Part shown: positions 9,040-17,615 of the stretch, piece after piece
Position numbering within the stretch: position 1 is the stretch's first letter
How the letters are laid out: each line of letters starts with the position of its first letter
Assembly: GCA_001516025.1 (NCBI GenBank)
Contig: LOEU01000037.1
Location: forward strand, 1 to 64,000
Length of the DNA: 64,000 bases
Source of the DNA: a bacterium BRH_c32
Lineage (GTDB): Bacteria; Bacteroidota; Ignavibacteria; Ignavibacteriales; Melioribacteraceae
Direction: 5' to 3'
Made by a program: the position numbers and the translations under genes
Notes under the pieces: generated by a model
The model's input: the letters and a program-made list of their open reading frames with translations, nothing else
The model's database searches: none
What the model was told of the DNA's origin: nothing

Positions 9040-9567
9040 CTATTTTTTCTTTTTACTTTTAGTAGGTGCCAAGATGGTAGTCATTGCTTTACCTTCGAAC
9101 TTAATTTCCTGCTCTACCTTAGCTACATCTTCCAATTTTTCAATGAATTTTTTTAGTAATTTTTCGCCAACTTCTGTATAAGCTAATTCACGTCCCTTAA
9201 AAATTACAGAGACTTTTACTTTATTACCTTCTTCAACAAAATTAACAGCGTGTCTTGCTTTAAATTCAAAATCATGTGTATCAGTATTTGGATGCAATCT
9301 AATTTCTTTTAGAATCGTAACGGTTTGTTTTTTCTTTTGAATTTTTTCCTTCTTTTGTAATTCATAAATAAACTTCCCGAAATCAATAACTTTACAAACC
9401 GGAGGTTCTGCTTGTGGGGCTATCTCCACTAAATCCATCTCCTGTTCTTCAGCTTTCCTAACTGCATCTTTAACACTTATTACACCTAATTGCTCTCCAT
9501 CAGCATCAATACACCTTACCATAGGTGCTTTAATTTCGTAATTTACACGATATTTAATTTGTGAAAT
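9040..9567 (-). CDS. infC: Translation initiation factor IF-3 (AUU start)
   Basis: IF-3 keeps ribosomal subunits apart and checks the start codon and initiator tRNA. Reading only from the first ATG (9522) would remove part of the conserved N-domain. Upstream in frame lie residues [14 protein letters not shown], which align with the usual RVNEEIRAP beginning. The frame opens at an ATT at 9565-9567 with AGAGAGG ending 6 bases before it, giving 175 residues, the normal length. AUU initiation is the known autoregulatory start of infC in other bacteria, because IF-3 discriminates against it. The Shine-Dalgarno overlaps the thrS stop codon. Both N- and C-terminal domains are complete. Confidence 0.95.
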   Translation of the reverse strand: MSQIKYRVNYEIKAPMVRCIDADGEQLGVISVKDAVRKAEEQEMDLVEIAPQAEPPVCKVIDFGKFIYELQKKEKIQKKKQTVTILKEIRLHPNTDTHDFEFKARHAVNFVEEGNKVKVSVIFKGRELAYTEVGEKLLKKFIEKLEDVAKVEQEIKFEGKAMTTILAPTKSKKKK

Positions 9568-9580
9568 GTAATACCTCTCT
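9565..9580 (-). promoter_or_regulatory. infC ribosome-binding site with AUU initiation codon
   Basis: On the minus strand the thrS stop TAG runs into AGAGAGG, then TATTAC, then ATT. No ATG, GTG or TTG is in frame between this site and the conserved N-terminus, so ATT is the only codon that restores the full IF-3. A second ATT three codons later is a less well spaced alternative. Confidence 0.8.
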
Positions 9581-11513
9581 ATATGTGATTAACTTTGTTT
9601 TTTATTTCATCTTTTACCATTTCGGTAAAAGCTTCAATTGACATACTTCCTTTGTCGCCAACTTTGTGTTGCCTTACAGATACTGAATTAGCCTCAACTT
9701 CTTTTTCACCGACAACTAACATATAAGGGACTTTTTGAGTTTCCCATTCACGTATCTTGTATCCAATCTTCTCATTTCGTTTATCTAATTCTACAAATAT
9801 ACCGTTTTCTTTCAAAATATCAGCAACTTTTTGTGCGAACTCTAAATATAACTGAGAAACAGGTATAATAGCAACTTGAATCGGAGCTAACCATGTAGGA
9901 AATGCTCCACCGTAATGCTCAATTAAAACTCCGAAAAATCTTTCCAATGATCCTAATAATGCTCTATGGATCATAAATGGTCTATGCTCTTTACCATCTT
10001 CACCAATATATGACATCTTGAAAAGTTCAGGAAGATTAAAATCAAACTGAACTGTACTCATCTGCCATTCACGGTTTAATGCATCTTTAATCTTAATATC
10101 GATTTTAGGACCGTAAAAAGCTCCACCGCCTTCATCCATTTCGTATTCAATACCCATATCCGCTAAGGAATGTTTCAAGTAACCAATTGCTTCATTCCAA
10201 AGAGCATCTTCACCAACAGCTTTCTCCGGTTTTGTAGCCACATAAAACTTTAACGACTCAAAGCCAAATGACTTCCACATGAATAAACAGAATCGAACTA
10301 CTTCTTTAATTTCATCTTCAATCTGTTCATAGGTACAGAAAATATGAGCATCATCTTGAGTAAATCCTCTTACTCTTAAAAGTCCATGAAGAACACCACT
10401 CTTTTCGTAACGATAAACAGTTCCTAATTCAGCCCATCTAAACGGTAAATCTCTATATGAGCGAAGTGCAGTCTGATAAATCAAAATATGGAACGGACAG
10501 TTCATCGGTTTCATATAAAAACTTTGTTCATCAAGAGTCATCGGAGCATACATATTTTCTTTATAATTACGAAGATGACCGCTTGTTTCCCAAAGCCAGC
10601 TTTTGCCGACATGAGGAGTATAAAGCAATTCGTAACCATTTTGAAGATGTGCTTCTCTCCAGAATGTTTCGATAGCGTTTCTAATTTTTGCACCTTTCGG
10701 ATGCCAATAAATTAAACCGGGACCTGCCTCTTCATGAATAGAGAAAAGATCAAGCTGCTTACCGAGTTTTCTGTGATCTCGTTTTTTAGCTTCTTCTAAG
10801 AAATTAAGATGATCTTCCAACATTTTTTTCTTAGGGAAAGAGATACCATAAATTCTTTGCATTCTCTGCTTCTTCTCGTCCCCTCTCCAATATGAACCGG
10901 AAACGCTAAGAAGTTTTATAAATTTTATTTTGCCTGCATCCGGAAGATGTGGACCGGTACATAAATCAGTAAATTCACCTTCTTGGTAAATACTAATTAT
11001 CTCATTAGAATCATCAAGCTCACTAAGTATTTCTAATTTATAATTATCGCCTTTGTTTTCAAAAAACTTTATTGCATCAGCTTTACTTAATTCAGTTCTG
11101 CAGAATGGATTTTTGCTTTTTGCAATCTCCATCATTTTATTTTCAATTTTTACAAGGTCTTCTTCGGTTAGATTTTTATCAATATCAATATCATAATAAA
11201 AACCGCCATCGATAGAAGGTCCTACGCCAAATTTAGCCCCCGGGAAAAGAGATTCAATGGCATGAGCCATTAAATGAGAAGTAGAATGCCAATAAGTATC
11301 TTTACCATCCGGATCGTCAAATGTAAGAATCTGAAGTTTTGAATCTTCGTTGATGATTGTATTTAGGTCTCTTACTTTTCCATTAATTTTAATAGAAAGA
11401 GCTTCATCAGCGAGGCGATTAGAGATCGATTTAGCAATATCAAAAGCAGATATTCCTTTTTCAAATTCTCTTACCGAACTATCCGGGAATGTTATATTGA
11501 TTTTTTCAGCCAT
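9579..11513 (-). CDS. thrS: Threonine--tRNA ligase
   Basis: This enzyme charges tRNA-Thr. The 644-residue protein has the N-terminal TGS domain (about 1-62), the editing domain with the HSTSHLMAHA zinc/editing motif near 76, the class II catalytic core with MNCPFH and RVRGFTQDDAHIF, the motif MIHRALLGSLERF, and a C-terminal anticodon-binding domain. No T-box or other leader fits into the 40 bases upstream, which hold only the terminator of tRNA-Val. It is first in the infC-rpmI-rplT run. Confidence 0.98.
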   Translation of the reverse strand: MAEKINITFPDSSVREFEKGISAFDIAKSISNRLADEALSIKINGKVRDLNTIINEDSKLQILTFDDPDGKDTYWHSTSHLMAHAIESLFPGAKFGVGPSIDGGFYYDIDIDKNLTEEDLVKIENKMMEIAKSKNPFCRTELSKADAIKFFENKGDNYKLEILSELDDSNEIISIYQEGEFTDLCTGPHLPDAGKIKFIKLLSVSGSYWRGDEKKQRMQRIYGISFPKKKMLEDHLNFLEEAKKRDHRKLGKQLDLFSIHEEAGPGLIYWHPKGAKIRNAIETFWREAHLQNGYELLYTPHVGKSWLWETSGHLRNYKENMYAPMTLDEQSFYMKPMNCPFHILIYQTALRSYRDLPFRWAELGTVYRYEKSGVLHGLLRVRGFTQDDAHIFCTYEQIEDEIKEVVRFCLFMWKSFGFESLKFYVATKPEKAVGEDALWNEAIGYLKHSLADMGIEYEMDEGGGAFYGPKIDIKIKDALNREWQMSTVQFDFNLPELFKMSYIGEDGKEHRPFMIHRALLGSLERFFGVLIEHYGGAFPTWLAPIQVAIIPVSQLYLEFAQKVADILKENGIFVELDKRNEKIGYKIREWETQKVPYMLVVGEKEVEANSVSVRQHKVGDKGSMSIEAFTEMVKDEIKNKVNHI

Positions 11514-11523
11514 AATTTTATTT

Positions 11524-11546
11524 AAAAAAAAACGGAGCTAACTCCG
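11524..11546 (-). terminator. Intrinsic terminator after tRNA-Val
   Basis: A 5-bp CGGAG/CTCCG stem (11533-11537 with 11542-11546) with a 4-base loop is followed on the minus strand by nine T. It lies just downstream of tRNA-Val and upstream of thrS. Confidence 0.65.
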
Positions 11547-11552
11547 GTTAAG

Positions 11553-11626
11553 TGGGTTCTATAGGATTCGAACCTATGACCTTCTGCACGTCAAGCAGAC
11601 GCTCTAACCAACTGAGCTAAGAACCC
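11553..11626 (-). tRNA. tRNA-Val (anticodon GAC)
   Basis: The 74-nt cloverleaf has acceptor GGGTTCT pairing with AGAACCC, D arm GCTC..GAGC, anticodon stem TCTGC/GCAGA with loop TTGACGT (anticodon GAC), and T arm ATAGG-TTCGAAT-CCTAT. The 3' CCA is not encoded. Confidence 0.95.
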
Positions 11627-11677
11627 ATAAGATCAAAAATGTCTTCCTACAAAACTAAAAAAACAAAAATAATGTTG

Positions 11678-11763
11678 TACCGAGAGCCGGAGTCGAACCG
11701 GCACGGGCGTTTCCACCCACAGGATTTTAAGTCCTGTGCGTCTACCAATTTCGCCATCCCGGC
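11678..11763 (-). tRNA. tRNA-Leu (anticodon TAA)
   Basis: An 86-nt class II tRNA: acceptor starting GCCGGGA, anticodon stem CAGGA/TCCTG with loop CTTAAAA (anticodon TAA), a long variable arm (GGGTGGAAACGCCC) and T arm CCGG-TTCGACT-CCGG. CCA is not encoded. The acceptor closes with G-U pairs. Confidence 0.95.
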
Positions 11764-11957
11764 GCAAACATTACAAAAAAAATAATAAATATTAATTTTT
11801 ACTTCAAAACGGAAGAACAAATATATAATTTAATTTCACTTTGTGCAATATCTTACTAATAAAAGAAGAAGAAAAATATTCTCTTTTTATCGACTTTAAA
11901 GCAGACTTTTTTGATTCCGGTGTATCAAAAAATTTTAAGATCATTCCATAAACAAAA

Positions 11958-13196
11958 TTATTTTTTTAGAAATGTAATAAGCCTCATACCGTGTCTGTAA
12001 GTGAAATAGTACCAGATCCATTCTGACATAACTTTATAACGATTCCTAAAACCAATTAAATACATTATATGAACAAATATCCATGCAATCCAAGCGATTA
12101 TACCGGATGCTTTTATTTTTCCGATTTGCATAATAGCTTTTGCTCTGCCAATAGTTGCCAGATTGCCTTTATCGAAATAATGAAATTCTTCTCTTTTTTT
12201 CCCCTTTAATTCATCAGAAATTGTTCGCCCAACAAATTTACCTTGTTGGATTGCAACAGGTGCAACACCGGGAAGAGGTTTTCCTTCATGATTTAATGAA
12301 GCAGCATCTCCAATAACAAAAACTTCAGGATGCTCTTTAACCGAACAATCTTTTTCTACTGGTATTCTGCCCGCTTTGTCTGTCTCGATTTTTAATGTCT
12401 TCGTAATCTTTGGAATAGTATTCCCTGCTGCCCATATTATATTGGGGGTTTCCATCAAAACTCCGTCAATATATACTCCCTTTTCATCAATATTTGTTAC
12501 ACGAGTATTTAGTAAAACATTCACTCCCATTTTTTCTAAATCTTTTCTTGCTGTTTCACTTAGTTCAGAGTCGTACATCGTTAATATGCGCTCTAATGAT
12601 TCGACAAGTATAATTTTAGTCATTGAATAATCTATATTCCTAAAATCCTTGAGTAGAATTTTATTTGTAATTTCTGCTATAGCACCAGCCATTTCAACAC
12701 CCGTCGGGCCACCTCCTACTATAACAAAAGTTAAATATTTTTCCTGTTCAGATTTTTGATGGAGTTTTTCGGCTATTTCAAATGATAATAAAATTCTTTG
12801 CCGTATTGTTATCGCATCATTAATAGTTTTAAGACCGGGAGCATATTTTTCCCATCCATCATTATCAAAATATGAATGGCGGCTTCCCGGAGCCAGAATT
12901 AAATAATCATACCTATATTCCGAGTCTTCAGTAAAAACTTTCTTCGAATTAATATCGATATCAATCACTTCCCCCATGAGAACAGTTATATTTTTTTGCT
13001 TTCTCAAAATTGCACGAATTGGAGAGGCAATATCCGCAGGTGAAAGAGCTGCCGAGGCAACTTGATATAGCAATGGTTGGAAAAGATGATGATTAGCCTT
13101 ATCAATTAATAATATATCTGCATCCACATCATCAAGCTCTTTGGCAGCGTTCAAACCACCAAAACCACCACCGATTATTATTATTTTCTTTTTCAT
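11958..13196 (-). CDS. ndh: Type II NADH:quinone oxidoreductase (NDH-2)
   Basis: This is a peripheral membrane flavoprotein that passes electrons from NADH to quinone without pumping protons. The 412-residue product has an FAD-binding dinucleotide fold at the N-terminus (IIIIGGGFGGLNAAKEL), the family motif NHHLFQPLLYQVA near 37-49, a second NADH fold (VIVGGGPTGVEMAGA) near 160, and VIGDAASL near 290. The C-terminal stretch after residue 340 contains hydrophobic and aromatic helices that would attach it to the membrane. It stands alone, downstream of a 193-base divergent gap shared with the SRAP gene. Other flavoprotein quinone reductases are the alternative, but the motif set fits NDH-2. Confidence 0.9.
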   Translation of the reverse strand: MKKKIIIIGGGFGGLNAAKELDDVDADILLIDKANHHLFQPLLYQVASAALSPADIASPIRAILRKQKNITVLMGEVIDIDINSKKVFTEDSEYRYDYLILAPGSRHSYFDNDGWEKYAPGLKTINDAITIRQRILLSFEIAEKLHQKSEQEKYLTFVIVGGGPTGVEMAGAIAEITNKILLKDFRNIDYSMTKIILVESLERILTMYDSELSETARKDLEKMGVNVLLNTRVTNIDEKGVYIDGVLMETPNIIWAAGNTIPKITKTLKIETDKAGRIPVEKDCSVKEHPEVFVIGDAASLNHEGKPLPGVAPVAIQQGKFVGRTISDELKGKKREEFHYFDKGNLATIGRAKAIMQIGKIKASGIIAWIAWIFVHIMYLIGFRNRYKVMSEWIWYYFTYRHGMRLITFLKK

Positions 13197-13389
13197 ACCA
13201 CAAGTCTTTTTATTTTTATTACTTAAATATACTATTATGAAAATGAAAGAAAAAGCAAAGGAAATAATTACTCGGAGCTAAAAACTTCATTGAGCTCCTT
13301 TAATTTATAACAAAAAAATTATTAGTCCTATTTTACTTAATGAATCATAAATTTTTATATTGCCTTTTATAATGATAAGGAGATTATAA

Positions 13390-13986
13390 ATGTGCGGTAG
13401 ATTTGAAACTAAAAAAATAGAGCAACAAATCATAGAGCAATTTCGCTTACTTCAATTACCTTTAATTATGGATGACGAATTATATGCACGTTCAAATTTT
13501 GATATACGACCTACCGAAAAGATATTGTCAATTTCGTATGATAACTCGAATTATCATCTTGGCAGAATAAATTGGGGATTTAGATTTAAGGAAGGTTCAC
13601 CATTCATTTTTAATTCCAGAATTGAAACGATAAAAGAAAAACCATATTGGAAAAATTTATTTGATAAATATAGATGTATAGTTCCTATGACAGGATTTTA
13701 TGAATGGAAAACGGAAGGTAAGAAGAAAATTAAATATCGAGTATCACTGCCGGATAAAGATATTTTTTATGTACCGGCATTATATTATACAGACAAAGAG
13801 AAAAATCGATTTGCATCTTTAATAACAACTACCCCGAATAAATATATATCGACTATTCATCATCGAATGCCGGTAATTCTCGATTTCCCAAATGCAGTAG
13901 ATTTTTTAATTGCAGATATAGAGACTAACCTTAATAGAAGCCTCCCTTATGATGACAATAAAAAAATGGAAATTGAAGCTTGCTAA
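13390..13986 (+). CDS. SRAP-family abasic-site processing protein (YedK/HMCES-like)
   Basis: SRAP proteins form a stable thiazolidine cross-link to abasic sites in single-stranded DNA and protect them. The 198-residue protein has all key residues: Cys2 exposed after Met removal (MCGRF), Asn75 in FNSRIET, Glu105 in GFYEWK, and His158 in HHRMPV. AAGGAG precedes the ATG at 13390. It is the only plus-strand gene between ndh and a CAU tRNA and is not near other repair genes. It is slightly shorter at the C-terminus than the E. coli protein. No LexA-type box is evident upstream. Confidence 0.9.
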   Translation: MCGRFETKKIEQQIIEQFRLLQLPLIMDDELYARSNFDIRPTEKILSISYDNSNYHLGRINWGFRFKEGSPFIFNSRIETIKEKPYWKNLFDKYRCIVPMTGFYEWKTEGKKKIKYRVSLPDKDIFYVPALYYTDKEKNRFASLITTTPNKYISTIHHRMPVILDFPNAVDFLIADIETNLNRSLPYDDNKKMEIEAC

Positions 13987-14050
13987 AAATTAGATTAATT
14001 CTATTTATAAAAAATGACGGTTTTAGTATCTCATGAAATGTAATTAAAAT

Positions 14051-14086
14051 AAAAAAGTCTCGCTTTTAGAATAAAAACGAGACTTT
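14051..14086 (-). terminator. Intrinsic terminator after CAU tRNA
   Basis: A 9-bp stem AAAGTCTCG/CGAGACTTT (14054-14062 with 14078-14086) is followed on the minus strand by further T residues. It lies just after the tRNA and could also serve the convergent SRAP gene. Confidence 0.7.
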
Positions 14087-14091
14087 AGAAG

Positions 14092-14165
14092 TGGGCCCGG
14101 ATGGACTTGAACCAACGACCCTCTGATTATGAGTCAGATGCTCTAACCAACTGAGCTACGAGCCC
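14092..14165 (-). tRNA. tRNA with anticodon CAT (elongator Met or Ile2)
   Basis: The 74-nt cloverleaf has acceptor GGGCTCG/CGGGCCC, D arm GCTC..GAGC, anticodon stem TCTGA/TCAGA with loop CTCATAA (anticodon CAT), and T loop TTCAAGT. The paired first base excludes initiator tRNA. The T arm GGTTCAAGTCC resembles lysidine-modified tRNA-Ile2, but I cannot decide between Ile2 and elongator Met by eye. CCA is not encoded. Confidence 0.9.
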
Positions 14166-14210
14166 TAAAAAATAGAATGTAAAAATAGCTATTTCATTTT
14201 CGTTTTGCAA

Positions 14211-14249
14211 TAAAAAAAAAGAGCCGGTTAATAACCGGCTCTTTTTTTA
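14211..14249. terminator. Bidirectional intrinsic terminator after hsp20
   Basis: A 9-bp GC-rich stem GAGCCGGTT/AACCGGCTC (14221-14229 with 14233-14241) has A- and T-runs on both sides, so it works in both orientations. It overlaps the last codons of hsp20 and ends the dnaK-hsp20 transcript. Confidence 0.85.
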
Positions 14250-14621
14250 TTTTATTTCTATTATTCGCTTTTGGGTTTTACCCTTCTTTGGAAGCTTAAT
14301 TGATAATATACCATTCTCTAATTCTGCTTCAATGCTATTACCATCAATTCCATCAGTCAATTTGAACTTTCGATAGAAATTACTTAATTCTGATTCCTTA
14401 TGTGCATATTTCTTATTCTTTCTCCATTCATAATCAATTCTTCCCATAATCACCAAATACCCATCTTCTATCTTTATTTTCATATTGTTTTTGCTTACAC
14501 CGGGTAATTGACATATAATTATATAGTCTTTATCCGATTCTTCAATATCAACTAATGGGGCTACCCAATTTTCTGATTCAAGAGCTTCATCCCAGCTTTT
14601 TACTTTCTGAAGTGAATTCAT
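14247..14621 (-). CDS. Small heat-shock protein, Hsp20/alpha-crystallin family
   Basis: This is an ATP-independent holdase that binds unfolding proteins. The alpha-crystallin domain spans about residues 20-115, with LPGVSKNNMKIKIEDGYLVI and the conserved C-terminal AELENGILSIKLPK. A short KTQKRIIEIK tail carries an I-x-I-like segment. I prefer the ATG at 14621 (124 residues): AAGGA sits 5-6 bases before it, whereas the ATG at 14627 touches that site directly. The Shine-Dalgarno overlaps the dnaK stop, so the two chaperones are translationally linked. It ends in a strong terminator. Confidence 0.92.
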   Translation of the reverse strand: MNSLQKVKSWDEALESENWVAPLVDIEESDKDYIIICQLPGVSKNNMKIKIEDGYLVIMGRIDYEWRKNKKYAHKESELSNFYRKFKLTDGIDGNSIEAELENGILSIKLPKKGKTQKRIIEIK

Positions 14622-14629
14622 TTTCATCC

Positions 14630-16561
14630 TTAGTTCTTATTATCCTCATCAACTACTTCATAAGAAGCATCTTGAGCGTTTTCTTTACCGTCTTTAGCTT
14701 GATTTTCCGATTGTGGTGGCTGTTGAGTACCTGCATTTTGATCTGCTCCTTGTTCAGCACCCGGCTGTTGATAAAGTTTCTGTGCAGCTTCTCCCCATAT
14801 TTTTTGGAGACTTTCTGTGGCGCTCTTTATCTCCGCGCTATTATTGGTTTTAATCGCTTCTTCCAATTTAGTAATTTCAGCTTCAAGTCTTGATTTATCA
14901 TTAGCCTCTATCTTATCACCAAGCTCTGAAATCTGTTTCTTGGTTTGGAAAACTAAGTTATCTGCTTGATTCTTTATTTCTACTTCCTCTTTTTTCTTTC
15001 TATCATCTTCAGCATGTTCTTTGGCGGTATTTTTCATTTTTTCAATTTCATCTTTGCTTAATCCGCTTGATGATGTAATACGAATACTCTGCTCTTTATT
15101 TGTTCCTTTATCCTTAGCTGAAACGTGTAAAATACCGTTAGCATCAATATCAAAAGTAACTTCAATCTGCGGAACCCCACGAGGTGCAGGCGGAATCCCA
15201 TCTAAATGAAATCTACCAAGCGATCTGTTATCTGCTGCCATTGGTCTTTCACCTTGAACAATATGGATCTCTACCGATGGTTGACTATCTGCAGCCGTAG
15301 AGAATGTTTCACCTTTTTTTGTTGGAATTGTAGTATTTGCCGAAATTAATGTTGTCATTACTCCGCCAAGAGTTTCAATTCCAAGAGATAACGGCGTAAC
15401 ATCTAATAGTAATACATCTTTAACGTCACCGGCCAAAACTCCACCTTGAATTGCAGCACCAATTGCCACAACCTCATCAGGGTTGACACCTTTATGTGGT
15501 TCTTTATTGAAAAGTTTCTTTACTAATTCCTGAACTTTAGGAACTCTTGTTGAACCACCGACTAGAATAACTTCATCTATCTGTGAAGCATCTAACCCGG
15601 CATCTTTCATTGCTCTTTCGCATGGTCCGGCTGTACGAGTAATTAAATCATCAACTAACTGCTCAAATTTTGAACGAGACAAATTGAGATTTAAGTGCTT
15701 AGGACCATCTTGTGTTGCAGTAATAAACGGTAAATTCACATCTGTTTGAACAGAAGATGAAAGTTCAATTTTTGCTTTCTCGGCAGCTTCTTTTAATCTC
15801 TGTAAAGCCATAGGATCTTTTCTTAAATCGATACCCTCTTGCTTATTAAATTCATCAGCTAAATAATCGATTAATCTTTGATCGAAATCATCGCCGCCAA
15901 GATGCGTATCACCATTAGTAGATTTTACTTCAAAGACTCCGTCACCTATTTGTAAAATAGAAACGTCAAAGGTACCTCCACCAAGATCATAAACTGCAAC
16001 TGTCTGGTCTTTATGTTTTTTATCTAATCCATATGCAAGTGCAGCAGCAGTTGGTTCATTAATAATTCTTCTTACTTGAAGACCTGCAATCTCCCCTGCA
16101 TCTTTAGTAGCTTGTCTTTGAGCATCATTAAAATAAGCAGGTACTGTAATAACAGCTTCTGTAACTTCCTGACCTAAATAATCTTCAGCAGTTTTTTTCA
16201 TTTTCTGTAGAATCATTGCCGATATTTCAGGCGGTGAATATAAACGATCTGTAATTTTTACTCTTGCTGAATTACTATCTCCGGCAACGATTTCATAAGG
16301 GACTTCATTTATTTCAGTTCCAACTTCATCTTTTTTTCTTCCCATAAATCTTTTTATAGAAAAGATTGTATTTTTAGGATTAGTAACAGCTTGACGTTTT
16401 GCCGGCTGTCCTACTAATCTTTCTCCTGATTTAGTAAAAGCAACTACTGAAGGAGTAGTTCTAGTACCTTCCGAATTTGGTATAACCACCGGCTCGTTTC
16501 CTTCCATAACCGAAACGCACGAGTTTGTTGTTCCAAGATCAATTCCTATAATTTTTCCCAT
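14630..16561 (-). CDS. dnaK: Chaperone DnaK (Hsp70)
   Basis: This ATP-driven chaperone works with DnaJ and GrpE, neither of which is in the window. The 643-residue protein has [13 protein letters not shown] at the N-terminus, [12 protein letters not shown] and [11 protein letters not shown] in the ATPase domain, the linker region [15 protein letters not shown], the substrate domain, and a Q/G-rich tail ending [15 protein letters not shown] precedes the ATG by 8 bases. No CIRCE inverted repeat or sigma-32 consensus is visible in the 280 bases upstream, so its heat-shock control is not obvious. Dnak is followed directly by hsp20. Confidence 0.98.
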   Translation of the reverse strand: MGKIIGIDLGTTNSCVSVMEGNEPVVIPNSEGTRTTPSVVAFTKSGERLVGQPAKRQAVTNPKNTIFSIKRFMGRKKDEVGTEINEVPYEIVAGDSNSARVKITDRLYSPPEISAMILQKMKKTAEDYLGQEVTEAVITVPAYFNDAQRQATKDAGEIAGLQVRRIINEPTAAALAYGLDKKHKDQTVAVYDLGGGTFDVSILQIGDGVFEVKSTNGDTHLGGDDFDQRLIDYLADEFNKQEGIDLRKDPMALQRLKEAAEKAKIELSSSVQTDVNLPFITATQDGPKHLNLNLSRSKFEQLVDDLITRTAGPCERAMKDAGLDASQIDEVILVGGSTRVPKVQELVKKLFNKEPHKGVNPDEVVAIGAAIQGGVLAGDVKDVLLLDVTPLSLGIETLGGVMTTLISANTTIPTKKGETFSTAADSQPSVEIHIVQGERPMAADNRSLGRFHLDGIPPAPRGVPQIEVTFDIDANGILHVSAKDKGTNKEQSIRITSSSGLSKDEIEKMKNTAKEHAEDDRKKKEEVEIKNQADNLVFQTKKQISELGDKIEANDKSRLEAEITKLEEAIKTNNSAEIKSATESLQKIWGEAAQKLYQQPGAEQGADQNAGTQQPPQSENQAKDGKENAQDASYEVVDEDNKN

Positions 16562-16764
16562 TTTTTATCTCCTTTTTGTTTTCTTATCATAATCTTTATA
16601 TTAACTTTAATCACAATTTATTAAATTTGTTTTCAGCATATTTGTTATTATTATATTTATTGCATACTATATAATCAACAACTGTGCCGTTATTTTTGTT
16701 TCTGTTAACTTATTGTATTATAAAGAGTTAGCTTAAGCGACTAAAAAATAGTATAAATGTATTT

Positions 16765-16792
16765 TTGTCGTACTTTATTTATATTTGATAAT
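16765..16792 (+). promoter_or_regulatory. Candidate sigma-70-type promoter for birA
   Basis: TTGTCG (16765-16770) is separated by 16 bases from GATAAT (16787-16792), giving 4/6 and 5/6 matches to TTGACA and TATAAT. It is oriented toward birA, about 50 bases upstream of its ATG. Confidence 0.45.
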
Positions 16793-16796
16793 ATGT

Positions 16797-16823
16797 ATGT
16801 CATATCTAATGATACTATGACAT
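16797..16823. promoter_or_regulatory. Inverted repeat overlapping the predicted birA transcription start
   Basis: ATGTCATA (16797-16804) and TATGACAT (16816-16823) are perfect 8-bp arms separated by 11 bases. The element starts 4 bases after the -10 box and ends 18 bases before the birA ATG, a typical repressor operator position. The BirA here lacks a DNA-binding domain, so the regulator is unknown. Confidence 0.45.
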
Positions 16824-16841
16824 CAAGACTTAGGAGCCATT

Positions 16842-17609
16842 ATGTTCAATATTGAAGAATTTGATATTAAGTTAGATACTGAAGTTATTGGGAGAAATTT
16901 CGTTTATTGTGATGAAGTTGGATCATCAAATCGACTACTTTTAGAAACAGACGAATATTCAAAGCATGGAACAGTTCTTCTTGCTGAATTCCAAAGTCAA
17001 GGAAGGGGACGGAAAGAGAGAGTTTGGCTAAGCAATAGTGGTCAAAATTTAACTTTTTCCATTTTGCTTAAAGAAAAACTTAAAGAAAATTATGTTAATT
17101 TTATAAATCTTGGAGCTTCTCTGGCAGTAGCTCAATCGATTGAAAATTTATACCAATTAAAAGTTGAATTAAAATGGCCTAATGACGTTTTAATAAATAA
17201 GAAAAAAGTTGCAGGGATATTATTAGAATCTGTATCGAGAGGAAATAAAATCGATCGTCTGGTAGTCGGAATTGGAATAAATGTTAATCAGCCAAGTTTC
17301 CAAACAAAATTTGAAATTCCACCTACTTCAATAAGATCTGAGTTTAATGAATTAATTTCTCGCGAAAGATTACTAAGCGATATATTAAATAACTTCGAAA
17401 ATATCTTGACCATGTTACATCATTCCAGCGATAAAATACTCTCTGATTGGAAAAGCCGATGCAAAATGATAGGTGAGAAAATAAAAATTATTGAAGGCGA
17501 AAACGCTAAATATGGTATTCTAGAAGATATCAATGAAAAAGGATTTCTCGTTCTTAAACAGGGAGAAAATTCTGAACTGATTCATTATGGTGATGTAACC
17601 CTTAGATAG
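16842..17609 (+). CDS. birA: Biotin--[acetyl-CoA-carboxylase] ligase, monofunctional
   Basis: This enzyme activates biotin to biotinyl-AMP and attaches it to the carboxyl-carrier protein of acetyl-CoA carboxylase. The 255-residue protein shows the biotin loop GRGRKERVW (residues 54-62), KWPNDVLINKKKVAGILLES and a C-terminal SH3-like domain. It starts directly with the catalytic domain, so there is no N-terminal winged helix and it should not be a repressor. AGGAG precedes the ATG by 5 bases. The neighbouring accD on the opposite strand belongs to the enzyme it serves. Confidence 0.92.
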   Translation: MFNIEEFDIKLDTEVIGRNFVYCDEVGSSNRLLLETDEYSKHGTVLLAEFQSQGRGRKERVWLSNSGQNLTFSILLKEKLKENYVNFINLGASLAVAQSIENLYQLKVELKWPNDVLINKKKVAGILLESVSRGNKIDRLVVGIGINVNQPSFQTKFEIPPTSIRSEFNELISRERLLSDILNNFENILTMLHHSSDKILSDWKSRCKMIGEKIKIIEGENAKYGILEDINEKGFLVLKQGENSELIHYGDVTLR

Positions 17610-17615
17610 TATTCG

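Noticed and set aside
11514-11552. T-box leader upstream of thrS
   Set aside because: The 39 bases hold only the tRNA-Val terminator; there is no room or T-box sequence. The pheS upstream gap was checked likewise.
16562-16841. CIRCE element for dnaK
   Set aside because: No TTAGCACTC/GAGTGCTAA pair is present on either strand.
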